A stretch of 25,781 nt of DNA, from assembly GCA_001797815.1 (NCBI GenBank), contig MGQK01000111.1, forward strand, positions 5,051 through 30,831, given 5' to 3'. Below the pieces are notes generated by a model that worked only from the letters and a program-made list of their open reading frames with translations, ran no database searches and was not told the origin of the DNA. Origin of the DNA: Deltaproteobacteria bacterium RBG_13_61_14. Its GTDB lineage: Bacteria; RBG-13-61-14. The position numbers and the translations under genes were made by a program. Positions within the stretch are counted from its first letter, which is position 1, and every line of letters starts with the position of its first letter. Below, one piece after another: positions 15,278 to 22,021 of this stretch.

Positions 15278-15289
15278 AAAGAAACGCGA

Positions 15290-17089
15290 CTAATCCAGGT
15301 AGCCGAGCGATTGGAGGAGCTTGAGGGTCTCGGCGTCCGGGGGGTTGAGCGGCGTGCCGACCGCGCTGCCTTGCATCTGGTGCTCAAGGGCGGTGACGCG
15401 GGCGGTGAGTTCTCGGACTACCTCCGGCGCGGCCGGAGCCAGGTTATGAGTTTCACCCGGGTCCTGGTCCAGGTCATACAACTCGACCGCGTCCGGGTTG
15501 GTGGTGAGGATGAGCTTGCGCCCGCCCTGGCGGAGCGAGCGGGCCGTGCGGCCGGCTTCGAACATGTGTTGCATGGAGGCGAACGCCTCACGGTCTCCCT
15601 CGGCATTCGCATCCTTGAGCCAAGGGACCAGGCTCTTGCCTTCCAGATTGGCCGGAGCCGGGACCCCGAGCAAGTCGAGCGCGGTGGGCATGATGTCGAG
15701 CACGCGCACGAGCCGCGGGACGCGCAGCCCGGGCCGGGGAAGGGAAGGCGTGCGCACGAGCAGGAGCACCCGCAGCACTTCCTCATAAAGGGTGCGGCCG
15801 TGGCCGAAACGGCCGTGGTCCAAAAACTCCTCGCCATGGTCCGAGGTGATCACCAGCACCGAATGATCGAGCCGGCCCGTCTCGCGCAATTTCTCGATCA
15901 GCTCTTCCAGCGCCTGATCCACCACGCCGATCTCCCCGTCATACTCCGAGCGCAGGTATTCGAAGGTTTCCCGGTCCACCCGCTGGTCCAGCTTCATCAC
16001 CCGCGGCGGATGGTCGCGGAAGCGCTCCGGGTTCCAGAGCGGCTTCCCGTCCGGCCCGTTTTGAAACTTGCGGTCAAAGGGCGGCAAGGGCTGGTAGTGA
16101 TGGTGAGGGTCGAAATACATAATATAAAGGAAGAAGGGTTCGCTCCCGTGCTCTTCCAGCCAGGGGAGCACCCGGGCGTTAAGCGCGGGCGCATGCTCGA
16201 TCTTTTCAAATCCGAAGACTTCGAAGCCCTGGCCGAATCCATAGTCCGGGGTGATGAAAGGAGAAGCGGAAAAGGCGGCGGTGCGCCAGCCGGCCTGCCG
16301 CAGGATTTCGGCCAGGGTGAGGTTGGCTTCCGGCAGCGGGATGCGGTCTTTGCCCAGCGAGCCGTGCTGGGGAGGATAGAGCGAGGTGAAGAGCGTGCCC
16401 ACCGAGGGTGGCGTCCAGGAGGCCTGGCTTTCGGCTTGCTCGAAGAGCACGCATTCCTGGGCGAAGCGATCGAGGAAGGGGCTGGTGTCGCGCGGATAGC
16501 CGAACCGGCCGAGGTGGCTGGGCCGCAGCGTATCAATATTAAGCAGGATCAGGTTGAGCCGGTCCTCGGGCCGCGGTTCGGCGAGCGTCGGGTTGGCGAT
16601 CACCAACGCGAAGCTGGGCCGGCCGGATTCGGGCGTGGCCAGGAGTTCAAGTTGAATTCGAAAAGTGACGTTCTGTCCGGCAAAATCATCGAGCGAAAAT
16701 TCGCGCTCTTGCCAAGCGAGGCGATTGGGATCCAAAGAGAATGAGCGAGTGGCCGAGGCGCTGGTTAGGGACAACGTCAGTTTGGAAGGGGGTCGAATCG
16801 CTTTGGTGATCCGGCGGAGCTCGGCCACCGCCAGGATCAAGCGGCTGCCGGGAGCGACGGATTTTTTATCCACCAGCTCTTCGCCCGGAAAGAGGACAAA
16901 GGCGTCGCGGGTTTCATCGGCCAGGGTCACCCGCTTGCGCAGCGCCGGGTTGCCGGCGTGATCGAAGAGCGCCATCGGCTCGGCGGACGGAAAAGAGCGG
17001 ACCCAGTCCTCGAAGGTGGGCCGGGGCTGTCGGTGACAGGAGCAGAGGAGTAAGGCGCAGACAAAACTAAGGAGGAATCGCCGGGGCAT
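15290..17089 (-). CDS. Arylsulfatase-like lipoprotein of the alkaline phosphatase superfamily
   Basis: The 599-aa product has a short hydrophobic signal ending in a Cys-Ser-Cys (Cys18 as likely lipidated residue). About 150 residues follow with a beta-rich look. The sulfatase-type catalytic domain then begins at about 178: LNLILLNIDTLRPSHLG with the metal-ligand Asp186, then the nucleophile segment SWTPPSVGTLFTSLYP with Thr226, then VITSDHGEEFLDHG with the Asp-His metal pair. The (C/S)xPxR motif needed for formylglycine formation is absent; Thr takes the nucleophile position, as in phosphoethanolamine transferases and some phosphodiesterase-like members. It ends with LLQSLGYLD, common in this group. 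It is probably periplasmic, acting on sulfate or phosphate esters; the substrate is unknown. Confidence 0.85.
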   Translation of the reverse strand: MPRRFLLSFVCALLLCSCHRQPRPTFEDWVRSFPSAEPMALFDHAGNPALRKRVTLADETRDAFVLFPGEELVDKKSVAPGSRLILAVAELRRITKAIRPPSKLTLSLTSASATRSFSLDPNRLAWQEREFSLDDFAGQNVTFRIQLELLATPESGRPSFALVIANPTLAEPRPEDRLNLILLNIDTLRPSHLGRFGYPRDTSPFLDRFAQECVLFEQAESQASWTPPSVGTLFTSLYPPQHGSLGKDRIPLPEANLTLAEILRQAGWRTAAFSASPFITPDYGFGQGFEVFGFEKIEHAPALNARVLPWLEEHGSEPFFLYIMYFDPHHHYQPLPPFDRKFQNGPDGKPLWNPERFRDHPPRVMKLDQRVDRETFEYLRSEYDGEIGVVDQALEELIEKLRETGRLDHSVLVITSDHGEEFLDHGRFGHGRTLYEEVLRVLLLVRTPSLPRPGLRVPRLVRVLDIMPTALDLLGVPAPANLEGKSLVPWLKDANAEGDREAFASMQHMFEAGRTARSLRQGGRKLILTTNPDAVELYDLDQDPGETHNLAPAAPEVVRELTARVTALEHQMQGSAVGTPLNPPDAETLKLLQSLGYLD

Positions 17090-17149
17090 GGTTTAAGTTT
17101 ATTATCTCCGCTCCGGCCGGAAAAGGCAATGGCCGTGCTCTGCGGCTGC

Positions 17150-17178
17150 TTGACAGGCGGAGAGCCGCGGGTTAGCAT
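17150..17178 (+). promoter_or_regulatory. Sigma70-type promoter of tRNA-Arg
   Basis: TTGACA (17150-17155) and TAGCAT (17173-17178) have a 17-bp spacer; the tRNA begins 20 bp after the -10 box. As it lies outside the integrated element, it is the native chromosomal promoter. Confidence 0.8.
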
Positions 17179-17198
17179 AAGTTTGCGTGCTGCGCAGA

Positions 17199-17274
17199 GG
17201 GCGATTAGCTCAGTGGATAGAGCACCGGCCTCCGGAGCCGGGTGTCGCTGGTTCGAATCCAGTATCGCCCTCCA
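17199..17274 (+). tRNA. tRNA-Arg (anticodon CCG)
   Basis: The gene starts GGGCGATTAGCTCAGTGG and its acceptor stem closes with ATCGCCC, followed by T and an encoded CCA. The anticodon stem CCGGC/GCCGG encloses CTCCGGA, giving anticodon CCG. The T arm is CTGGTTCGAATCCAG. Its 3' part is used as integration site by the element to the right and is also read, on the minus strand, as the end of the integrase gene. Confidence 0.96.
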
Positions 17275-18445
17275 AAATTCCCCTTACGGGATAGCCGCTT
17301 ACAGCAAACGCCGTTTTCGGTAGCACGCTGGTAGCACAAAATTCCCCTGATTCAACCGCCTCGCGGGCGATTTCTCCCACCTTCGCCGCCGCGTCAACCA
17401 GCCGCTCCCGCCGCGCTTTAACATAGCGATTCAGGGTAAGGGTCGGGGTTGAATGGCGCATGAGGGTTTGAGCCGTCTTTATGTCCGCCCCTTCCTCGAT
17501 CAAGAGCGTGGCAAACGTGGAGCGAAGCGAGTGAAGCGTAGCCGATCCTTCCCCCACTACGAAACGGGGAATGCCGGCCGCCTTTAAGTCCTTGTAAAAT
17601 GTCTCGGTCGGATTGCCGGGGAATCCGGCCAGCAGGGGCGCATCCGGGTCGCTCCCCTGAGTTGCGGCCAGAAGCCAATCCAGGAGCCAGGGCGAAAGCG
17701 GTTGCAAGCCGGATTTCTTGTTTTTCGTGATCTCCGCCCGAAGGTTCAAGGCTTGCATGTCCAGGTTCAAGTCGGAAACCTTCAGGGTCTTCAACTCCGA
17801 GCGGCGAAGGCCCGTGGCAACGGCCAGGGTGTAGATCAATTGCCGTTCCTCTGGCACGGCGGCCAGGAGCTTTGCCAACTCCTCGCGGGTCAAGGCCCGA
17901 TAAATCCGGGTAGGCGTGGTATCAAACCGGGTCAATCCCTTGGTTGGGTCGTGATCCAGGAAACCCCGCCGCTCCGCCCATCGGCAAAAGCTCTTAATGC
18001 TCTCCACCCTGTCCATGATGCTCTTGCCGGATAAACCCCGCCCCTGTAACTCGCGGAGAGCCGCTTCCGCCCTCGGAAGGATACCGGGCAGGTCGCCCAA
18101 GCTTGCGAGGCCCAGGTGTTCCGCCCACCATTCAAGGTTTTTCTGCTTTTGCCGGGCGTGCATCTTGGCCCATCCCCGACCCCCGCGCCCGCCGCAACTC
18201 AAACCCCAAGAGACGTATTCCCCCACCGCTTCGGAGTAGAGCCGGGCCGCGTGCTTGCTCGCGCTCTTGGGCGGCTCGCGGTATCCGAGCCGGACCTGCT
18301 TGTGTTCATCTTCCAGCTTGCGCGCCATTGCCAGGGTTTCGCGCCGGTCATGGGTTCCGGTGAAAAACTGCCGCTTGCCCGCCGCGTCCACAAACCAGGC
18401 TTGAAACTTGCCGCCAGGGTTCGGCCTTTTCCTCGCTCCGGCCAT
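17210..18445 (-). CDS. int: Tyrosine recombinase / integrase of tRNA-Arg element
   Basis: The 411-aa protein has an N-terminal arm and SAM-like DNA-binding part (about 1-175) and a C-terminal tyrosine recombinase domain. The catalytic residues are visible: Arg214 (ATGLRRSEL), a Lys candidate at KNKKSG, His305 and Arg308 (LHSLRSTFA), His331 (MRHSTPTL) and the nucleophile Tyr341 (LNRYVKA). The last roughly 20 residues (about 391-411: LEGDTGFEPATPGSGG and onward) are encoded by the antisense strand of the tRNA-Arg gene, with the stop inside it. The true conserved domain ends well before that. The start ATG at 18445 lies 2 bp after the stop of a small ribbon-helix-helix gene, forming an operon that can control integrase level. 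Confidence 0.93.
   Translation of the reverse strand: MAGARKRPNPGGKFQAWFVDAAGKRQFFTGTHDRRETLAMARKLEDEHKQVRLGYREPPKSASKHAARLYSEAVGEYVSWGLSCGGRGGRGWAKMHARQKQKNLEWWAEHLGLASLGDLPGILPRAEAALRELQGRGLSGKSIMDRVESIKSFCRWAERRGFLDHDPTKGLTRFDTTPTRIYRALTREELAKLLAAVPEERQLIYTLAVATGLRRSELKTLKVSDLNLDMQALNLRAEITKNKKSGLQPLSPWLLDWLLAATQGSDPDAPLLAGFPGNPTETFYKDLKAAGIPRFVVGEGSATLHSLRSTFATLLIEEGADIKTAQTLMRHSTPTLTLNRYVKARRERLVDAAAKVGEIAREAVESGEFCATSVLPKTAFAVSGYPVRGILEGDTGFEPATPGSGGRCSIH
17245..17274. other. Left attachment site (attL) within the tRNA-Arg 3' end
   Basis: The integrase gene directly abuts and overlaps the 3' half of an intact tRNA, the usual arrangement when the element carries a copy of the tRNA 3' end. 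The crossover is expected in the T arm/acceptor part. No second copy of TTCGAATCCAG or TATCGCCCTCCA was found to the right, so attR is either outside the window or lost; the exact core is not defined. Confidence 0.45.
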
Positions 18446-18447
18446 GA

Positions 18448-18624
18448 CTATTTCTCCTCTCCCATCAAGCGGTCGTGAAGGTAGGTGGTAAACCGCTTCC
18501 CCGACTGCCGCGCCGCGTCTTTCAGCCGCGCAAACTCACCGGGGCGAAAGCGAAGTGTGATCCGCTTGCTCCACTTGTCCGCCAGGTCTTTCGGCGGCCT
18601 GCCCATTTTCGCCTGCTGTTTCAT
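18448..18624 (-). CDS. Small ribbon-helix-helix (CopG/Arc-like) protein
   Basis: This 58-aa frame starts MKQQAKMGRPPKDLADKW, continues with a strand SKRITLRFRP, then helices GEFARLKDAARQ and RFTTYLHDRLMG. That is the strand-helix-helix pattern of MetJ/Arc-type dimeric DNA-binding proteins, with a basic N-terminal arm. It would bind operator DNA near the integrase or act as excisionase or copy regulator; the target is not known. It ends 2 bp before the integrase ATG, so the two are co-translated. A possible ribosome binding site is weak (GGGTTCAAG upstream). It is small but well supported by pattern and position. Confidence 0.7.
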   Translation of the reverse strand: MKQQAKMGRPPKDLADKWSKRITLRFRPGEFARLKDAARQSGKRFTTYLHDRLMGEEK

Positions 18625-18670
18625 CTTGAACCCATTATACTATTGAGCCGCTTATTTGTCAAGTAAAAAA

Positions 18671-19042
18671 TCACGGCCTCAATTTTTGCACTTTCGCGGC
18701 CAGCTTTTCGGCTTCGACCTGGACCTGGGCCAAGCGCGCCTCCAGGTGCTTGACTATCGCCCCCGCCGTCCAGGTCGGAGCGCCCAGGAGCTTGCACGGC
18801 CTGGGAAGCTCCCCGCGCGAAACGGCCCGCTTGATGCTGGCAGGATGCCGCCCAAACATCCGGGCCAAGCCCGCTTCGGTTATCACCGCGCCCGGCCCCA
18901 GCTCTCCCAGTTCGGCCACCACTCCGGGCAAGACCCCCTCGCCCAGGTCGCTCCGGCCCGGTTCCCCGGTCGCCGTCCTCGGTCCTTCCGCTTCGCCTCG
19001 CGCTTGCCAGTGTCTTTCTGACGTTTGTATTTTTCGATACAT
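18671..19042 (-). CDS. Helix-turn-helix (excisionase/AlpA-like) protein
   Basis: The 123-aa product has a central helix-turn-helix of the HTH_17/excisionase type: ITEAGLARMFGRHPASIKRA, followed by VSRGELPRPCKLLGAPTWTA (the wing with the typical Pro-rich turn and Trp) and a helix ending KHLEARL. A C-terminal heptad-like stretch (QVQVEAEKLAAKVQKLRP) may dimerise. The N-terminal 45 residues are low in predicted structure. The ATG at 19042 is chosen because GGAAG lies 5 bp upstream; a TTG at 19054 is in frame. In integrative elements such proteins direct excision or control the integrase promoter. It lies 46 bp upstream of the RHH gene, consistent with a regulatory operon. Confidence 0.7.
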   Translation of the reverse strand: MYRKIQTSERHWQARGEAEGPRTATGEPGRSDLGEGVLPGVVAELGELGPGAVITEAGLARMFGRHPASIKRAVSRGELPRPCKLLGAPTWTAGAIVKHLEARLAQVQVEAEKLAAKVQKLRP

Positions 19043-19104
19043 GGTTTCTTCCAAAGATTAAATTTTCGATGCTTTTCTTCTGCACGAAAAAGCTATGCCC
19101 AACT

Positions 19105-19111
19105 GCCTAGG
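19105..19111. promoter_or_regulatory. GCCTAGG box downstream of the Rep-like gene
   Basis: A single GCCTAGG in the 90-bp gap between the Rep-like stop (19133) and the HTH gene start (19042). It is the leftmost of seven CCTAGG boxes in the element. Confidence 0.35.
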
Positions 19112-19132
19112 TTTTTGCCTCTCTGATAGTGC

Positions 19133-20353
19133 TTATCCGCCCCTAATATCACCCTCTGGCTTTATGCCGGCATAATCACCCATCAGCATGTCCCGGAGAG
19201 GCCGAAATGCACTCTTCGCCTCCGGCTTCAACCGCCATCTTCCCTTTTTAAAATATTCGATGAAGCCAAGCTTTTTCAATTTCTGAAGTTCCCGGGTATA
19301 TCGGGAGCCTTGGTTATGCACGAAACCGTTTATAACCAACTGTTGAATTAGCTCTTTCATCCGTTTTGCGGTGCTGGGGTGGCAACGGCAAAGGAATATA
19401 TCCAGGATTGAGGGAATTTCACAAACCGAAGAAGCCCATTGTTGGATTTGGGTGATATGGCGATAATATTTTGGAGCAAGCACCTTGAACTGATTTTCCA
19501 CTGCCGAAGGGTTGGTCAGATCAAGATTAGGATCGAGAAATTGCTTCAGCCTCCGACCTTCAATTGTAGCCTCAAACCGGATCACATCAACGGCTTTCGT
19601 GTAAATCTTATAAATCTCACCTTCAACAGGATGAGCTTTGAGAAAAGAGTGATTATTCGCTAAATAGCCATCCCCTTTTCTGCGCCCCTTCCTCCCCATC
19701 TTCAGCGACTGTTGTTCTTCTGCAAAGTCGCAGAAGTGCCTGAAAAAACTATCTTTAAACCCATCAATAAGGGGAATGACCGTTGGCTTCTCAACGTCCC
19801 AGGCCAGTTCGAGATAAAAGAGATTCGAGCGGATGGATTCAATGGGAATTTCTTTTTCGGTGATCGCCAGAATATCGTTACGAAATGTCTCTTGTTCTGT
19901 CTTTACAATACTGGCCAATTCCTCCAAACCAAGGCGGAGGAGTTGAGAGCAAAGACTTGGTTGGATCAGGCTACGGCGGATGAAGTTATCGTTTCCTGCA
20001 GCAGGGCAGCTCCGATCATCATAATCGTATTCACTAGTAAGAAGCTGGCGGAGATAACGATTGAGATTGATTTCGACCACATAATAGTATTCACCTTGGC
20101 TGCAAATTTGATAACTGGTGCAGCGTTTGACCGTGTAATTACTTTCATTACGAGTCTTAGCCGAAAAGCAACGCGGTTTGCGGCGTTTCATACAGTCGGG
20201 AAGCTCATCAGAGTGTGAACTCACAATGGTAGATATTCGAACTCTAAGTAAATCAGGCAACAAGTGGAATACAGCTTCTTCTGGAAAAACCTGAGAACCA
20301 CTCATCCCAACTTCAGTCTTCCTATCACTTGTCAAATTTGTCAACATTTTCAT
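19133..20353 (-). CDS. Candidate replication initiator (phage gene II/X-like), weak match
   Basis: I recognise only part of this 406-aa protein. The segment GEIYKIYTKAVDVIRFEATI followed by EGRRLKQFL resembles the YxK...LRFEvxlxxRxLK stretch of filamentous-phage/plasmid gene II/X replication proteins. Upstream lie YYYVVEINLNRYL and FYLELAWDVEKPTVIPLI, which look like strands of such a fold. The C-terminus (LQKLKKLGFIEYFKKGRWRL) has a winged-helix look. A clear HUH motif was not found, so the call is tentative; a transposase-like or regulatory protein is the alternative. The ATG at 20353 has a strong GGAGGTG site 7 bp upstream. Two 36-bp direct repeats lie 64-136 bp upstream, as iterons or an operator would. 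It is more AT-rich than the integrase genes. Confidence 0.45.
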   Translation of the reverse strand: MKMLTNLTSDRKTEVGMSGSQVFPEEAVFHLLPDLLRVRISTIVSSHSDELPDCMKRRKPRCFSAKTRNESNYTVKRCTSYQICSQGEYYYVVEINLNRYLRQLLTSEYDYDDRSCPAAGNDNFIRRSLIQPSLCSQLLRLGLEELASIVKTEQETFRNDILAITEKEIPIESIRSNLFYLELAWDVEKPTVIPLIDGFKDSFFRHFCDFAEEQQSLKMGRKGRRKGDGYLANNHSFLKAHPVEGEIYKIYTKAVDVIRFEATIEGRRLKQFLDPNLDLTNPSAVENQFKVLAPKYYRHITQIQQWASSVCEIPSILDIFLCRCHPSTAKRMKELIQQLVINGFVHNQGSRYTRELQKLKKLGFIEYFKKGRWRLKPEAKSAFRPLRDMLMGDYAGIKPEGDIRGG

Positions 20354-20416
20354 CGTCTTTCACCTCCATTAAAAAGTATTACGACCTATGAAATCGCTTT
20401 TCATCGGACCTTCTTT

Positions 20417-20489
20417 TAACCATAAAACCGCATCGGGTTAAACAACCTAGGCATAACCATAAAGCCGCATCGGGTAAATCAGCCTAGGC
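20417..20489. repeat. Two 36-bp direct repeats, each ending in CCTAGGC
   Basis: Copies at 20417-20452 and 20454-20489 share TAACCATAAA(A/G)CCGCATC, then GGGT and CCTAGGC, with few mismatches and a 37-bp period. The second ends in the perfect palindrome AGCCTAGGCT (20481-20490). Right after it lies ATCAG-ATGAA-CTGAT, a short inverted repeat near 20494-20508. They sit upstream of the Rep-like gene and downstream of the HTH gene, a place fitting iterons or an operator. Confidence 0.7.
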
Positions 20490-20540
20490 TCAAATCAGAT
20501 GAACTGATACAAACTTGGAGGACTAATGATCAATAAATAT

Positions 20541-20789
20541 TTAGCCATCCACATTGAGCCCTGGCTTTCCGACTTCGCGTGCAGCCATCCAAGCCTTAAG
20601 ATCGGATTCTCGGATGCGCCAGCAACGATCCGGGTGGACACAAATCAGTCCCCGGGAAATCCCGCAGAAAAATACTCCGCCAGACCGTTGAGGCAGACAA
20701 TCCCGTTCGGTTCGCAACTTCCTATTCCTAATGGTAGAAGGTGAAAGCCCGGTAATCCGGGCAGCCTCCTGAAGTGTTATAAACGGCAT
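20541..20789 (-). CDS. Small helix-turn-helix (excisionase-like) protein
   Basis: The 82-aa protein begins MPFITLQEAARITGLSPSTI and RNRKLRTER, a helix-turn-helix start of the MerR/excisionase (HTH_17) kind. It ends its fold with CWRIRESDLKAWMAAREV, the usual wing-to-helix closure of this family (xWRIxxSDLxxWL). Between them is an uncommon loop of about 30 residues with three cysteines (Cys at DCLP, FFCG and LICV). The ATG at 20789 is preceded by AGGAGG about 11 bp upstream. It is likely to regulate excision or transcription of the element; the gap of 187 bp to the Rep-like gene contains the 36-bp repeats, possible targets. Confidence 0.7.
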   Translation of the reverse strand: MPFITLQEAARITGLSPSTIRNRKLRTERDCLPQRSGGVFFCGISRGLICVHPDRCWRIRESDLKAWMAAREVGKPGLNVDG

Positions 20790-20901
20790 TGTCCTTATCG
20801 CCTCCTATTTAGGAAGCGGGACTTTTACTGTCCCATTCAGGACACCACGCGTCCGGGATGTTTTTTTGAAAAAAAAGTTGAAAAAAATTTTAAGGGTGGG
20901 C
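20790..20901. promoter_or_regulatory. A/T-tract gap with GGGAC-GTCCC inverted repeat upstream of HTH gene
   Basis: GGGACTTTTACTGTCCC (20818-20834) is a small inverted repeat about 30 bp upstream of the HTH start and could be an operator. Further right, T7 and two A7-A8 tracts (about 20860-20888) are spaced at roughly helical intervals, suggesting bent DNA. No clear promoter pair was picked out. Confidence 0.4.
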
Positions 20902-21921
20902 TTAATCCACCTTCCAGGGCAGGAGGGTTTCAGGATTATAGCAGGGCGTGAATCCCTTTTTGATGGTAGCGTCCAGGTGATCGGCCAGAAGCGGCATCCC
21001 GTATCTTTTCAAAGTAGAAAAGGCTCTCTCTATGGCCTTTGTTACTGCGCTCCGCTTTTTATCGGCCAGTGCGCGAAGCGTTTCTCTATCCCCGGTCGCA
21101 AGGTCATCATGTTCGGCCAGGTTCTGCTCCCGGATTCCGGCCAGTTGGTCATCCTCGGACAGGGTGCTATCTCGGATTCCGGTCTTTGCCAGCTTCCCGA
21201 CTCCGATCTCTTCGCGGGGCCGTTGTAGTAGTTCCCGAATATACTCAAATCCTTTGCGGTACGGGATGGTCTTGGGGCCTTCATCTTTGAACTTGAACTG
21301 CCAAGAGGCTTCACTTTCGCGCCGGAAAATGTAGGCCGAAGTGTCCCCAGCTCCGCCCTCGATTTCCGCTCCGTTCGCGTCGTGGGCTTCAGCCGACTTG
21401 CTCGCACTTTTCCATGCCTTAATCAAAGCCGCTCTTTCCGTATCCCTCATCTTATATCGTGGGTCTTCATCATCTTCAAACTCAAGATTTTCAAGATAGC
21501 GGTCAGTTTCCTCAAAAATGTCCTTTTTCACCTCCATGCTGCAATTCTTTTCAAATAAAGCTTGAACAATCCTCTTAAAATTGCCTGGAAAATTCAAACC
21601 ATCTTCATTGAAGCATTTATTGATACCATATTTCATATCCTCAAACCATTCTGAAACTAAGCGGCCTCCAATTAGAATTTCATCTGCTAATCTCTGCTCC
21701 CAAGAGAGCTTTGCTAACTCCGCTTCTCGCTCGGCGATTATGCGGAAAGTTTTATAATCTGGATCCCGCTCAATCATCGAGTAATCCAATTCCCTTTTTC
21801 TAGGAAGAGAACCAGGAGTCTCCTTAATTTTGGGAGGGAGTATCTTTGGGGGAACAGCCTCGGAAGGGTGCCCTTCCTCACCCTTAGCTGAAGAGGGTTT
21901 TTTCTTGCGGGTCACAGCCAT
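20902..21921 (-). CDS. Mobile-element protein of unknown function, 337-339 aa
   Basis: The function is not known. The N-terminus is basic and Pro/Lys-rich (MAVTRKKKPSSAKGEEG). The central part is charged and helical (AEREAELAKLSWEQRLADE). From about 205 comes SWQFKFKDEGPKTIPYRKGF, followed by EYIRELLQRPREEI. This pattern recalls the segment 'KGLRYLAxLLxHPGxEI' seen in other bacterial proteins. The last 50 residues (KRSAVTKAIERAFSTL, ADHLDATIKKGFTPCYNP and final LPWKVD) resemble 'ARKAVTxRIRxAI...LGRHLxxxIxTGxxCSYxP...W', which often accompanies that segment. AGGAG stands 6 bp before a GTG at 21915 but directly against the ATG at 21921, so the GTG may be the true start. The 548-bp upstream gap carries CCTAGG boxes. 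Confidence 0.7.
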   Translation of the reverse strand: MAVTRKKKPSSAKGEEGHPSEAVPPKILPPKIKETPGSLPRKRELDYSMIERDPDYKTFRIIAEREAELAKLSWEQRLADEILIGGRLVSEWFEDMKYGINKCFNEDGLNFPGNFKRIVQALFEKNCSMEVKKDIFEETDRYLENLEFEDDEDPRYKMRDTERAALIKAWKSASKSAEAHDANGAEIEGGAGDTSAYIFRRESEASWQFKFKDEGPKTIPYRKGFEYIRELLQRPREEIGVGKLAKTGIRDSTLSEDDQLAGIREQNLAEHDDLATGDRETLRALADKKRSAVTKAIERAFSTLKRYGMPLLADHLDATIKKGFTPCYNPETLLPWKVD

Positions 21922-22021
21922 CTCCTCTCATGGTTGGATTCTTCATAAGGATTTGACCTGGGGCGGGCGGTGCGGATTCCGCTTTTCAAGTGCGCTTCCC
22001 GCCCTGGTTCAACCTGACTAG

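Noticed and set aside
15311-16744. Long plus-strand open frame (477 codons)
   Set aside because: It is antisense to the sulfatase-like gene, has no recognisable domain and shows the Arg/Gly/Pro-rich composition of a shadow frame in high-GC DNA.
18621-19085. Minus-strand frame of 154 codons
   Set aside because: It overlaps the HTH gene at 18671-19042 in another frame; that gene has a recognisable helix-turn-helix and a ribosome binding site, this one is Gly/Arg-rich shadow.
19712-20218. Plus-strand frame of 168 codons
   Set aside because: It is antisense to the Rep-like gene, whose start has a strong ribosome binding site and whose codon pattern is consistent.
19133-20353. Filamentous prophage assignment for the whole element
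   Set aside because: Only the Rep-like protein hints at it. No Zot-type ATPase, coat or ssDNA-binding protein genes are visible.
20770-20800. Possible attR (TATCGCCTCC resembles the tRNA-Arg end TATCGCCCTCC)
   Set aside because: The match is short with a deleted base, and it is explained by the AGGAGG ribosome binding site of the HTH gene on the other strand.
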